Source: Dreissena polymorpha (Eukaryota; Mollusca; Bivalvia; Myida; Dreissenidae). Taken from it: a stretch of DNA of 64,000 nt. Below are positions 12,371 to 26,167 of this stretch, in pieces (positions within the stretch are counted from its first letter, which is position 1; each line of letters begins with the position of its first letter). Below the pieces are notes generated by a model that had not been told where the DNA came from, made no database searches, and saw nothing but the letters and a program-made list of their open reading frames with translations. The stretch is from NCBI RefSeq assembly GCF_020536995.1, contig NC_068360.1:18816589-18880588 (forward strand), written 5' to 3'. The position numbers and the translations under genes were made by a program.

Positions 12371-13690
12371 CTCAGCTGATCTGTGCCCATCCCTAAACAG
12401 ATGTCTTTCGAGACAAATTAAGAAAAGCTATGAATAAACTTAAAAAACACATTTAATTTATGTATCATTTGTATACACCCTAAAAACACAATGATGTTTC
12501 AACAAACTATTCTTGTGGACATTTTATATTTTATGTTGAAATTTGGAACAGTGTAATGTTCTACATTATTATCTACTTATAAAGCTACATCACAATTAGT
12601 TAATGCCATGGCCAACAAAGCTCTCTAGATGTAGATTTTCTTGGCGAGTTCTGCAACCCGTAATGATGCTTAAGTTATAAAATATTTAACAATAGCAGGC
12701 CTTGAAGAATATTTCCGGAGCCACTCGCCCTGCAGGGCGAGTAGGCCTGACAATCCACCCGCCCTTCACTTTAATCTTCTAGCCCTGCATTGGAAAAAAA
12801 TATACAATCAGGGATCATATTTTTTTCGGTTTTGTCAGTCCTAGACCGATTAGGGTCATGAAACACCGATTGAAAATCCCAAAGAGTCGATCCGATTCTG
12901 TTTGCTAAAATTCCCATGTCATGAAATCGATTACGCAGTGCACATGCTAGCATACCCTAATTACATTCTTATCTCGATTTGGTGTGATAAACCATTCACT
13001 GCAGTCTCTAAACCGGTCAGGACCAGTCTATTGCACGTCAGCCGACTAGTATCAGCGTCTGACCCCAAACAACGAAGATTCGCGCGGTTGTGAATTAGTC
13101 AAGCGTGAATAACCCAGTATCAATATCAATCGATAATTTCACTGGCTTATACCTAGCACACTAATCAGTCCGTTATGTGTGCTTGTCCACGATAAAATCG
13201 TTGACAGTTACTTCGGAGATTAAAACCTTGATGTTATTCTCGTGGGAATTGTGCATTTCATGCATGATACACTTTACTTTCATAAAAACAAAGAAGAAAA
13301 TCGGATGTTGTGCAATAATTGTGGACGGACCTTATACACTGAAAGCACGCCCTGTAACTAAACAATACATGCCGATTCATTTTCCACCAGCGTAATAATC
13401 TGGCAATAAATGAATGAAAGTTGCGGTTTTGATTGACAGAACAGCCGAAAGTTATTTTTATGGGCGGAACTTCACATAAAATAGTACAAAAGAAAAATAA
13501 TATACATTGTATAAATGTTTAGTAAAAATCAGGCTAGAATCGAAATAATTCGTGTACTTTATTGTTTGTTGTTGAATAACCCACTACTGGAAGTTAAGAT
13601 GCGTGGTTTTTAATCACTCGTGCTTTGCACTCGTGATTTAATCCCTACGCATTTTAACTATCGGCCGTGGTTTATTCAACAAAAAAACTA

Positions 13691-16628
13691 CACTGTAACT
13701 CCAATATAGCGCGGTCAATGGGGTCCAAGCCGCGAAACAGCGTTATAACGGATCCGCGTTATAGGTTTTGAGCTCATTAACTGCAGGGCGCTATAAAAAA
13801 AAAACAGGTATAGAATAGCCTACAGTACACTCCACGCGTTTTCCCCAAAAAACGCGCTCCCTCCGCGGGATTTTTCTGCTAGCGAGTGTTCACGCGGCGT
13901 TGGAAGAGCGAGGAGAACTCGATAAAACGCTCGGCGTTACGCCGCGTTCGCTAATTCCCGCGGCGTGTATTACTTTAGGCTAGTCGGTAAATGCAGACAC
14001 CTTCCGTTCTTATCAGTGATCGCCGCGCAACGCCGCGTTAGCAGTGTGCTACTGGGCATTCCAAAAAATAAAAACATTGTTATAATAAATTGTTTAAATA
14101 CTGTAGTACATGTATAAAAAGATAATTGTATAGAAAATTAATACGTATAAAAATTATGTTTTTTAATTCACAGGTACGTCTACAATATGAATTAGTCTAA
14201 TATAATACATTTGACAAATTAATATTTAAATCATAACACATACGACACAAGAATAAATGTTCCGTAAAATTTCCAAATGAGAATAATAATTAGTAATCCG
14301 AAACACACTACGATTTTTAATTGTTAACACGACTTTTACAAATGCTTCCAATATACAGTCATGTATATTTCCCGACAAAAGCGCGCGAAAATTATGCTGC
14401 AATGTACAAGGTCAAGGTACAATGTATACTCCTGCAAAGCGTGCGTGTATTGATTTTTTTGATACAAACTTTGTAGCGCAGAGAACATTGTTGATTTCGG
14501 TTAAAAGTTTCTTTGGTATTTATTAACGAAATTATATCGCGAATAAGTTGATATTTCCTCTAAAATAATTTCAAATCGAACACGCCGAATCTTTATCGTT
14601 ACGGTATTTTAGTAGAGTAATTATTTTAACACTAATTGTACTGTAAACTGATTACAGAAGACATCTGGGCGGAACTGGATTTTAAGTGTTTGACGTTATG
14701 AAAACACGCAAAGCTTGTCTACTGACCTATTGTGTAGACTGCTGTATTCGGTGTTTTGACAAAAGGGATTAACATGTGTGAATGTCACTCTGCCGATTTG
14801 GTCCATAATTACTGGTAAACATTGTTTAGAATGTCGACGCAACAAGAATATAACTGTGAATATTAAATGCAATTATCAACTCAATAGTTACCACCTTTTA
14901 GCAATCAATGGAATAACCTACAAACAAAGAGAAAATCAATGCATTAGCGAGCAGAGAATAGACTTTGTTCCGACAATTAAAACCATTCCTTATGCATTCG
15001 TTGAACGTGTTTACTTGAGTAAGTTATGCCTTTAGACAGGAAGCGGCTTTTCTTTGATTACGTCAAACTGTCAATTCACACAGATTTGCGAGATTTTTAG
15101 GGTCCTTGGTCATTTGTATACATGTTCATTATAGAAAATCACCTGCTAACATGAAAACTTTGGATTAAATTATCAAAATAAAAACAATGTTGCAAACTTT
15201 GTTTATATTAATTGGTAAGTATTAGTTAAAAGACGACGTTTTGTGTGTCGTAAATCAACGAGTTTTCTATACAACCACAACTACTTCTACAACCACGTCG
15301 GGATCGATCTATCTTGGTTGTTTTTTTTTAATTGTAAATATTATACTACATGTACATGTATGTACTTGTAATAAATGTAATTTTATTTGAAAATCAGGAA
15401 GTCAAACAAAATTAAATTGATCGTTATCTCGTAAAACGCGGAGTTTCCCCCGCGTTGCCAACGCCGAGGGCCGCCGCGTCGGTTTATCAGTTTTGCCGAT
15501 CGTTAACCGCCGCGTCCAAAATCATGCAAACGCCGCGTATAGCGGGATTTTCTTAATCTCCCTCCAGGTCGAAACCCGCGGAGTATGGAGGGAAATTGGG
15601 GAAAACGCGTGGAGTGTACTGTATAATATAGGTCATGTATATTGCCATGCTGTGTTGACGCAAATACATGCATATAAACCGAATCGTATCAATAACAGTA
15701 TACATACCGCTTTTCTTATGTGCACATTTATCCGATAATCCAATAAAATTGCAACATCACTTAAAAATAATAATCTTGAACATTAATGACAATATATGTT
15801 TAAGAAATTCGTAAACACAACCGTACGCATATATGCCATTTTCAGAAGTGTTAAGAGTACAGTGCATTATGGGGCAGAGATTTCATAGGACGAGCGACTT
15901 TAAATTTAGATTGAATGCAAAACGACTCATGTACAAAAATTGTTTTATTGCGTCATACGCATGCAAAAAACGTGTTTCCCGGGGACTTTCTGATACCGCG
16001 CGAAAATGAAAGTGAAACTCTGTTAACAATTGCCGGTACACTGCGTTCGCATGTAAATATATTGTCTGCATTATTTAATTTCTTATACACGAACTGAAAG
16101 ATTAAATGACATAATACTAGAATGATAATGAAATGACAGAAAAAGTTGTTTTTTACAGTAGGCAGTATATTTCACAGCCGCTCATTTAATATAGTCAAAC
16201 TGCAACCATATCAAAATAAGAATGTTTCAATCGTTTTGAATTACTTGAATTGTATAACTATCCCGCTTGCACTTAACTTATGGAAATTATCGCACTGAAC
16301 CGCTCTGATGAGGAATACATGTAATAAACACTGACACGCGAGTTTTTCACACCTTTATTGACATAGCACAACAGATTAACCCCAATTAGCTGTCGGTGTT
16401 GTTTAACCTCGAGGCGATTATAATCGGTTCAACGGACGGTTGAATAAAGCAATCAACATGACTGTGATTGCCGCCATCTTTGAATTGTCTGACAATACAT
16501 GAAGTTGCATAATACGGATTTGAATCAGAAATCAAATGGAAGGTTGGAGAAAAAATGGGATCCAAGCACCCTCCGCGTTATATTGGATTCAGCGTTATAA
16601 CGGAGCGCTTTATATTGGAGTTACAGTG
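13691..16628. mobile_element. Tc1/mariner-pogo-like TIR element, host of a further insertion
   Basis: The ends read CACTGTAACTCCAATATA and, inverted, TATATTGGAGTTACAGTG, each bounded by TA (13689-13690 and 16629-16630). Just inside both ends are phrases of the type CGTTATAACGGA, characteristic of pogo/Tigger-like termini. Bases 13823-15621 are a second element inserted into it. No transposase frame survives. Confidence 0.75.
13823..15621. mobile_element. Inner TIR element with TA target duplication
   Basis: The left end CAGTACACTCCACGCG continues TTTTCCCCAA. The right end is its reverse complement, giving at least 26 matching bases, and TA lies on both sides. Interior CG-rich ends (ACGCCGCGTT type) flank an AT-rich middle. 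The middle (about 14230-14400) matches the reverse complement of about 29590-29740, so a related element lies there. It is the youngest layer of the stack at this point. Confidence 0.8.
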
Positions 16629-17070
16629 TATAACGTACACAAATTGTTTTTCAACTATTTGGTTTTATTATTGCCAGTAGCCAACCTACGCACAGACATT
16701 TGTTACATTCAATGCATGTGTGTAAGCTATTATCGAGTCGACAATGATTTAAAACATCGGTATAGACTTAAACAGATTAATAATATTGACAACGATGAAA
16801 AGTCAGATATAACAGTTATCGAAACAACAATGAAATAGCTAATGATAAAACCAATTGAGAAAAGTCGTATGTTCCGTTTAAAAAAATGCTTAAGGCAATT
16901 GAACTTGTACATTATTATACCCTCTTCATGAATGGCAAAATCAAAGGTATATATTTTAACGTAATTTGTCATAATTCCGGATAAAAATTTTCGGACACTT
17001 TTTCCCCATTTAAATCCAGACAGATTGATGTTGCTGGAAAATATGACCCCTGCATACAATATATATATCT

Positions 17071-17393
17071 CAGGGCCCTCAATCTATCAAATCTCGGCTG
17101 CACTCCCCCACCTGAAAAGTATACTTTTTTCCCCTTTTGGGTGGAGAAATTCCCACTTTTTTTTTTTTTTTTAATAGAAAGATGTGTCTCATGATTATTA
17201 TATCTCAATTCTATTTCAATTTAATCTTTTCAAACATACTAAATAATGAAAAATGCAATGAATATAGTGCAAACATGTACACATGAAATAATGAGAGAGT
17301 AAGTAAAAAAATCCCCCAAAAAGGGAAACGCCACGAAAATTCCCCCTCCTGAGGGCTGCGGACCCCTTCCCCCAAAGTAGTGTGAGGGCCCTG
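17071..17393 (+). mobile_element. MITE with CAGGGCCCTCA ends, copy 1
   Basis: Its 323 bp begin CAGGGCCCTCA and end TGAGGGCCCTG, and the internal sequence is shared with the inverted copy at 34885-35203. TATCT occurs on both sides (17066-17070 and 17394-17398), consistent with a 5-bp target duplication. It lies inside the 12.7-18.2 kb element. Confidence 0.8.
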
Positions 17394-18427
17394 TATCTAT
17401 ATTTATAGTTATGATCAACCAGAACCTTTTTAACCTACGTAACAAAGTGACACTAAACTGCAAACAAATTAACTACATTATCTGATGGATTTTATTTGCT
17501 TTCCTTGCGTTTTTTGCACCTGTTTCCTTTTCTCAATACTTTCCGCTTCTCGTTTTGATGACCTTTCTTTCTGTTCCCTGTCTCCACCACCTTGCAGATA
17601 TTTTAAAATAGAACCCTTTTCCATGCTGAGTTTTAATATTTCAGACGAACTTTTACTGAAAGACACGCTTGATTGACAAATGGTTACAATATGGTAAATT
17701 TTGGCTAAGGCTTCTGATCACGAATTACTCTGTTTATTAATAATTATTGTTTCTGTTTGTTTTTATTTAAATATAAGAAGTATTATAATTAACCAGTTAT
17801 ATATTATTTTTTTATTGATATTTACATTTAAATGAAATTTTATTCTTCACGGAATGACCAATATTTTTAACTGTTTTTTTTTTCATTTTTAATCGATTAG
17901 CTAAGAGCACTGACACCTACTAAAAGAGCGCAGCCGATTTTGAGAATTATTTTTACTGTGCCCGTGACGTCATTTTTCATTGTCAAAACGAAAGTGCAGT
18001 TTCTTTGTGTACTAAACCTATGTTTTGTTCAATCGAAAAATTGTTCGCAATTTGTATCGATGTGGCAGGAGTTCTGGAACTGAATTTATATTTCTCAACT
18101 TGAAAAACAGCACTCGCCCGATCGGTCGAGTATTTAACAAACTTCACTCGCCCGACCGTCAACTTCACTCGCATATGCTAGCAGTCAAGTGGATTCTTCA
18201 AGGCCTGAATAGTATGTTCTTATTTCACATTTTGATTGATATTACAAGCAGACCAGCAGAAGGTCTGTAATATAATTTAATATAAGAAAAGCTGTTGGTG
18301 TACTGTGACCTAACCGTTAGCGTCACTTTAAGTTGGCAATATCGCGACAGTTGTACAATATGGTAAATAAAAAGCAACTATTTTGTGCATAAATGGTACC
18401 ATTTGCATGGTTTTGTGATTTAGACAG

Positions 18428-20646
18428 CAGGGGTTCTGAAATGAGCTGTCCAAGTTGTCCGAGTCGTCAATTTCCCCTTCCAGACAAGCAGTTTTTCAAA
18501 GCTGGCTTGTCCGAGGACAAGTTCAATTTCCGTGGTAAACATTTTTTGAGAACGAAACTACTCCATTTTCCGAAAATCATAAACTAAAGTTTATATAAAA
18601 AGCTAATATCAGTCTGCGGACTGGCACACGTTTTCAACTGCAAGGTAGGTAATTTTCCGATACTCATTATTTAATGTAGTAAACCAGTCCACGCGTATAT
18701 AGCAACAGCCAATCACGCATAGGATAAAAATTTTAGTAGAGAAACCAGGGCACATGTGTATAGCAACAGCCAATCACGCATAAGATAACATTTTTCGTAC
18801 ATTGCAAATGGCCGCATACATGTTTTACCGACATGCAGCAAACATTAGATGGATTTTTTAAATAAAACCACTTCAACGTCAAGCCATCATGACGTGAATC
18901 AGACCATTGATAAAATCAGTTCGGTGTCGGAGAAGAAGAGAAAAACAAAGTATCAGTGATTTTTTTTGCTTTTTTGTTTACAGCCTGTGTCATTTGGATT
19001 GGGAAAATTAGCGCCAAAAACCATGAAATTGGGAAAAATAGCTTGATAAACCATGAAATTGGGAAACATTAAGCATTATAAATATAATTATAAGAACAGA
19101 ATTACAATTGTAAAGTGCATGTTTGACAGCATTTTTATATTATAAAGTGCTGCTTTAATGTCTTCTTACAATGAAGACAACGTTTAGTTAATATCCTTCC
19201 ACATGCATATTAAACTTGCAATAATCTATAGATTCTTAAATACACCATTTAATCATAACCTCTTTAAGAGTATTAATTTAATTCAGCATTTTTTAAATTA
19301 AATACCATATGTTGAAAAGATCAACAAATATTAACAAACACGCTTTATGGTTCTTGCTGTGTTTATGATGTATTAAATGTAGTTAAAATAATTTATTTAA
19401 TTTGTTTACCTTTCAATATCTTGATTTTGACATCCTCAGTTCAATAATATTTCAGGAAACTGTACAGCGTGACAAACATAATAAAGCAGAATATGCATAT
19501 GAATCTGATTATACACAGATCCACTAACCTATAAATCAAATCATGTTTGTCTCTTTCCATTTTCGAACGATACTCTGACATCTTAAATGCTTTAACTTTG
19601 TGAGTAGACTGAACTCCAATTTTCCAACACTGATTTCCACGACGCTCATTCACTGTGCAGATTTCTAATAAATATATTTATTTATTGTTCAAACGTAGTA
19701 TTTTGCGTTAATTTACACACACATTAAATTATTCCCTAATAACCATATGATATCCGTTGTTAATTTGAATGTTATTTATCATTTTCGCTGCTCATCGCAA
19801 ATTTCTCATCTGCTTGCCGCCATCTTGGACCTGTGTAAAAACAGGCATACTCAATTGGGATTCATTGACTATCGTCGGTATCCTCCGCAATATACAGAGA
19901 GATGTGTGGATAGCAACGTAAAATCGTATTCGGCTACATTCGCGAACAATACGTAAGTCAGTTGTCGTTTGGCGATGACTTGACAAGCTCGATCGGCACT
20001 CACTCTACGAAATTATCCCTAAATGACATTGTAATCTTATTGGCTTTATTAGGAAAATTTGGTCATTTTTTGGGAAATTTCGGTCAGATTTTTGGGAAAA
20101 AACGTCGATTTTTGCAATTGGAAAGCAGCCGAATATCGGCGGTAATTTTTGGCAAAATAAATCACTGAGTATGAATATGATTTAGCCTACGACGCCAAGC
20201 GGAAACGAGAATTTGTTGAGCCTTGACTAATCAATTTCCCTTGGCTTGAAAACGTTGCCGGTGTATGTAAATGTAAACTTTGTAAGGAGTTTCCTTTATT
20301 AGCGGATAATTATATAATTATAATGAGCGGAGATTATTTCATTTCAAGTGAATTTTCTAGTCATGTTGAGATTATTAAATATCTGAGATGGTATCATGTG
20401 TGACTTAAAACTGTTATTATAATATATGCACATTTTGTTCATGTGAATTTTCTAGTTAACTATGTTTATAAGTTAAAATAGAAGTTAACAAAAGTGCATG
20501 TTTGTATTATTTGCTTAATAAGTTATAATCTTTTCCTTTATCTATCTTTAAAGTATGGACAAGTACTTCTTTGGTACGGACAAGTGAATTTGTGGGTCCA
20601 ACTTGTCTGTGGACAAGTAGACTCTTTAAATATTTCAGAACCCCTG
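18428..20646. mobile_element. 2.2-kb TIR DNA transposon
   Basis: The left end CAGGGGTTCTGAAAT is matched by the inverted right end ATTTCAGAACCCCTG. The flanks GACAG and AACAG suggest a 5-bp duplication with one change. GTCC/GGAC-rich blocks follow each terminus. A 61-bp unit containing AGCAACAGCCAATCACGCA is duplicated at about 18676-18797. No transposase was seen. Confidence 0.75.
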
Positions 20647-21557
20647 AACAGGTGGAAGTTTTGCAGTTTCATTGTTCTTTAATCCTTATCCCTTGCATTA
20701 GTGACTGATACAATATTGCACCTTTGGAAAATAGACTGCACATTGCAACTCTCAGCAACCCTTTAGGTAATAAAGCTCAGAGTTGAATTATTGCAACTTA
20801 GTTGTCTTCCAATACCAAAAAGTATGTTAATCTGTATTTCCTCTCCTCTTGATGAATTATCTACTTAACTGTATATGCAATATTGTTATTTTTAAGGCAA
20901 ATTGAATGACCATCATGGCAAACTCTTAAGTCAGATTGGATTTTTTTATTGCCAAGGGCTCAGACTTCCATGTTTTTTGCGCAGACTGTTTTCCTGTAGG
21001 ATATCTTGCTTAAATTGAAACTGGTATTAACTGAGAAAATGTATGAAAAATTATGTTGTATGAGAGCTTTTGTTTCTTCTATTATATATGCCTTCAAAAG
21101 GTCTCAGTTCAAACAAACAAAATGACTGTCTGTTTAGTATTTTTATTTTGTTGTTGCCAACTTTAATACAATGTATTATTGAAAAAAACCACTATGAAAA
21201 CACTATTTATTTAAAGAATAATGACCTAATCTTCCCACTGTTCTTACAAATTTATCAGACACTCAAATATATTGTACATGTATATTATGCAAATTGATGA
21301 TGCATAAGAATTGTTTATTCCATCAAAGCAGACCATGATGTCAAAGAAATATATTAAATATGCAGCGATTATTTTTTTTTACCCAATTGAAATTTAAAAA
21401 GTACTTTTACTGCCCAAATTGGGAACAATTAGCGCCAAAACTCGTGAAACATTCAGAAAAGTTGTGTTGTTAAATCTTCAAATTGGGAACTATGTGTCTT
21501 TGAAATTGCTTGATACTTTTTGTTTTCTTATTGCACAAACCCATCTAAATATTTTAA
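20647..21557. other. Intergenic AT-rich DNA
   Basis: Nothing recognisable beyond short spurious open frames. Confidence 0.5.
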
Positions 21558-22029
21558 TGCTCCCAGTAGGGTGGCATATAGCAGTTGAACTGTCCGTCAG
21601 TCAGTATGTGTGTATGTCAGTTATGTCCGTCCGTCCGAAAAAAAACTTTAACATTGTCCATAACTTTTGCATTATTGAAGATAGAAACTTGATATTTGGC
21701 ATGCATGTGTATCTCATGAAGCTGGACATTTTGAGTGGTGGAAGGTCAAGGTCATCCTTCAAGATCAAAGGTCAAAAAAAATTAATTCAAAGCGGCGTTC
21801 TCATAAAGCTGCACATTTTGAGTGATGGAAGTTCAATGTCAAGGTCATCCTTCAAGGTCAAAGCTCAAAAATAACTAAATTCAAAGCGGCGTTCTCATGA
21901 AGCTGCACATTTTGAGTGGTGGAAGTTCAAGTTCAAGGTCATTCTTCAAGGTCAAAGGTAAAAAAAATTATTATTTCAAAGCGGCGCAATAGGGGGCATT
22001 GTGTTTCTGACAAACACATCTCTTGTTTT
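21558..22029 (+). mobile_element. Dispersed repeat with three tandem internal units
   Basis: It starts ATGCTCCCAGTAGGGTGGC. An internal unit of about 95 bp ending CAAAGCGGCG is present three times. It ends with the hairpin TGTGTTTCTGACAAACACA followed by TCTTGTTTT. It is the same family as 22099-22338 and 2217-2575. The long open frame across it is fortuitous. Confidence 0.8.
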
Positions 22030-22098
22030 AAATGCCTTTATGCTGAAAAGTAAAGTTTCAGTGCTCATTGTATTTGTTCAGTTGCAGATCATGCTTTT

Positions 22099-22338
22099 TA
22101 TGCCCCCGGTAGGGTGGCATATAGCATTTGAACTGTCCGTCCGAAAACTTTTACATTGGCCATAACTTTTGTAATATTCATGATAGCAACTTGATATTTG
22201 GCATGCATGTGTATCTCATGGAGCTGCACATTTTGTGTGGTGAAAGGTCAAGGTCATCCTTCAAGGTCAAAGGTCAAATATATGGCTTCAAAGCGGCGCA
22301 GAAGGGTGCATTGTGTTTCACAAACACAGCTCTTGTTT
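22099..22338 (+). mobile_element. Dispersed repeat, short copy
   Basis: It starts TATGCCCCCGGTAGGGTGGC, contains one internal unit, and ends with the hairpin TGTGTTTCACAAACACA then GCTCTTGTTT. It is a second copy of the family, 70 bp from the first. Confidence 0.8.
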
Positions 22339-24184
22339 CTTTCAGGACTCCTACTTTTTCCTTTGGGACTCCTACTTTTTGCAAGTAAGGAATCCCTGGA
22401 CCCCTGTTTTTAAATTGTATTGAGACCCCTGAAGGCCACTTCTCCAAAGAGAATATCTTTCAAATGTGTTGGCAATATTCAAGTTTACCCGTTTTTTTCC
22501 TTCCTTAGGTTTGTCGAGAATTTTTTCTCTGAAAATGTTAGGCTAGGCCCTTTCCCCAAATCAAGACAATAAGCATAGGTACAATTTTGTATTATTATTT
22601 ATTTACATTCCTTGACAGTGTTAATAGAGATCTTTCCCAATGGGTGTAATTTCTCTACTCAGAAAGCAGACATGACATTTTCTCAGATAAGCCAAATAAT
22701 CAATCTGCAATCAATGGATTTTAACTAAACACAACACCCTATAAATACACACTGATCTGACAACATACAGTCAATCTCTGAACCACAAGAATCAGGCCTG
22801 TATGAAGGCAAATGGATCCAATCTTTATTTTAACAACATGATATTTGATATATCTTATTATCTCAAATGGAGATAACTAAATAGATTTAACAATCTCCTC
22901 ACCCCCATTTGGTTTCCTGTTTGTGTCAGCCAAATTTGCAATTGAGAAAGCGTCACATTTCTTTTGAAGTTCAATGTTTTTGTGGCGACATTTAATTGCA
23001 ATCCAATAATTTAATGAGACATTGTTTACATATTTAAATAAGATTTTTTCAAATTGAAAGGAGAACACCTTTTGATCAACCAAATTACTTGCATTTTAAA
23101 ATGTTTCGCGATGCACCTTGTAATTTTGTATTCTAAAATCCCAAGAAAGTATTCAATGGTCATTTAATATGTGAATCTCTTGTGTTATTGAATGGTGTGG
23201 GTGACACATTATTCTGTCTATACACCTTCTGTATATTTACCTGTGGTTTGTACGCATCAATGGGCAGTTATCTTCTTCCTACTACATTGTACTATCATTT
23301 AAATCAACCACAACCCTGGTCCTTGTGATTAAAATTGTGTTTATCCTTTGATCATTTTATCTGAATGGTGATACAATTAAAGTGATAATTATAATTTGCA
23401 TGCGTGTGGGTGTTTTGTTTTGAAGGACAAAGTAAGTTTTACGTTTCTGTTTGAAATTGATAAGTATTACAAAGTTTAGAGGGAAATGCAATTTTGTATA
23501 TAGCCATAAACTTGTGATAAATAGATACAGGTAAATTTGTTTTCAAAAGCAAAATAAGGTTAAAGTTTGAATTTGACATGGATATGGTTTGAGGAACAAA
23601 ATGTAGGCTTGATTTCTTATTTGACATTATAGATATTTCATTTATTAGGAACACTTGTCGATGGCTTGGTGATTTATACAGTTTTGTGAATGCAGGTATA
23701 ATAGCTCATTCTTCATTCATTCTGAAACTTGATTCATGTATTAATGTAGTGTTAGTGTTGTGAATAGTTTTGTATTTCATGAATATTTTTTAAGCTTTCT
23801 ACATGTACATGTATCATGTCTCAAATAGATTTATTAGCAAGGTTATCAAGCTTTCGTCAAAATTTAGGCATTTTCTTTTGCATTTCTGTAAACCTACAAA
23901 TACAACTATATTTTCATATTAAAAGGTCTAGGTTTTGCAGATGTGGGTATTTTTGTAAATGATTTTTACGGGAAAAAATGGCAGTGGGGGTGGGGGGGGG
24001 GGGCAAAATTTCTAACTCATTCCCAATCTTAAAAAAAAAAAAATTTAATTCAATAGATTTTCCTGGAGTTAAAGAGGGTAATTTTCACTATTGCAGCACA
24101 TGACTGTATACTGGAGTTATAGAGTCATGGACACTTTAGTTAAAGGTCCATATTTCTCATTTGGGAGATTTTATTGAGTTACCA
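22339..24184. other. Intergenic DNA
   Basis: No gene was recognised. A G-run of about 12 bases lies near 23990-24003. A doubled GGGACTCCTACTTTTT-type phrase sits at 22345-22382. Confidence 0.45.
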
Positions 24185-26167
24185 GGCCATCCTTAAAAAA
24201 TTGTTTGTTTGGCATAACCCGACCCAGGTAAATGTGCGTGGGTCGGTAGGTAGGGATTTTATTATTTTTTTGTAAAATTTTTTTTCTGACATTGAACTCC
24301 GACATATACCAAACTGAAAGGTAATTATCAAATAAAGCTCCAAGTCTTCTGCCTCATGAAAGGAAATTGGTAAATATTTTTCTGCACCGTCCGTATCACC
24401 GCACGTGTATTCGTAAGTCTATTTTTTCTATAAAGAACTTCGAAAATATAATATAATCGACGAAAAATACTTTATCCGAAAACGACAGTCCGAAAAATTG
24501 TACGCATTTTGCACATTAAATAAAATGTGCATATCGTTTGACTACAGAAAATGAAAACAAGTAACAGGGCAAATACGTAATTAATATACTATGTGGTTGA
24601 CATATTACTTTACAATAGCATAGTTTGTGAGTAAAAAACAACAAAGTAATTATAACATTTTAATTTCAATCAAGAACTGAAAGGTGCAACATCTTCGACA
24701 TGTAACTAATTATTTAATTATCATCCTTTAATTCAGATCGATACAGTGTAGTCAGTAGAAATTTGTAAAGTGATCAGCTTACAAATAATTTATTGAGTGT
24801 TACGCTTCTTTTCATTTGCTTATTTTTTATACAACTTTTGCCATCGGCCGTTATATTGTAGGCATACGACAATATCAACTGTGTATTTTATTATCTGCGC
24901 ATGAATGACCCAATATTACCCGATAGCGAACTCAATGTTGATTGGCCAGCTACCATATGCGCTTCAAATTGTTCATGTGAACAAAGATAAAAACAGTTTA
25001 AAAAAACACTCCGGATTAAAATGGCAGATGTTTTCAATGAAATTTAACAAGATTTAAGCATATTCGCAAATTATATTTTTCTTGAGCCAAATTCGCTATA
25101 CTTTCGCAAATGGCGAATGACAGCGCGAGCCCTGTAATAGTGAGCATTTATTCCAATAATAACACATTCACAATGCTCGCGCTGTCGTTCGCCATTTGAG
25201 TCATTTGGGAAACTATTGAGAATTCGGCTCAAGAAAAATCTTTATTGCGAAAATGCGAAAATCTAGAATTATTTCGTTGAAAACATCCGTCATTTTAATC
25301 GGGACTGGTTTTCTATATATGTCTCTTTGTTTCAATGCAAGTGTTCGCAATTCAAACAGTGAACGAAACCCGGTCTGTACCCGATTAGACATTGCTTGAC
25401 CTTGTTGTTAATGAAGTGCACATGGTAGCTGGCCAATTAGCATTGAGCTCGCTTACACATGACATGACGTTGTCGAATGAAACGTGAGAACGGGTTGAGC
25501 TATCGGATAATATTGGGTCATTCATGCGCAGATGTTGTATAATTTGAATACACATTTAATATCGCCGTCTGCCTCCAAAATAGCGACCGGTCAAAAAGTC
25601 GTATAAAGAGATAATTAGCAAATGAAACTAAAAAGTGACAATACCCGTCAATAAATATTTCTAAGCTGACCACTTTTTATCTTTCTACCGAATATTTACC
25701 GATCTGAATGAAAGAGTGATAACTAAATAATTAGTTATATGGCGATAATATTACGCATCTCTGCCGATTGCCGAATTGAATTGAACGGTGATAATTAACT
25801 TGTTTTTTTACTCCCAAACTATCCTGAACGACAGCAGCGTATTTTAATTAAAGGGATACGAGAAAAACAGGAGCGGTTTAATTGTATTTAAAGTCTAATT
25901 AATCGCATATGCATTTGTCAAATAAATAGGCGACTCAAATAAATACCGGTACGCGTTTTGTTCATTGCTATCTCCTTGAAAGAGCATTCAATTAAATGAC
26001 GCAAATAACCGGAAAGGATAAAAAGCGGAAAGGAAAAATTTAGCGGAAAGAAGTTTCGGCGAGCAAACAAAAATTTTTTTTGGAAAGTAACAAAAAAAAA
26101 ATTCAGTCGGGCCGATTTTAATGGGTCGGTCGGGTTATGCCAAACAAAAGAATTTTTAAGGATGGCC
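24185..26167. mobile_element. 2-kb foldback (long inverted repeat) element
   Basis: The ends are inverted copies over about 40 bp (GGCCATCCTTAAAAA, then GGCATAACCCGACC), and CCA flanks both sides (24182-24184 and 26168-26170). The interior is a large imperfect palindrome. The left arm ends GACAGCGCGAGC at 25130 and the right arm begins GCTCGCGCTGTC at 25174, leaving a 43-base loop. Matching blocks continue outward, for example CTGCGCATGAATGACCCAAT at 24896 against its inverse near 25530. No long reading frame was seen. The superfamily is unknown. Confidence 0.8.

Larger units (their letters stand above)
12696..18207. mobile_element. 5.5-kb TIR DNA transposon containing nested insertions
   Basis: The left end CAGGCCTTGAAGAAT is repeated inverted at the right end (ATTCTTCAAGGCCTG). 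AATAG flanks both sides (12691-12695 and 18208-18212) as a 5-bp target duplication. About 3.3 kb of its length is later insertions (13691-16628 and 17071-17393). Without them it is about 2.25 kb with no recognisable transposase, so it is a non-autonomous or heavily decayed element of hAT-like appearance. Confidence 0.75.

Noticed and set aside
21419-22413. Open frames of 71-151 residues across 21.4-22.4 kb
   Set aside because: They lie across dispersed repeat copies, follow the repeat unit rather than a gene, and have no splice or domain support.
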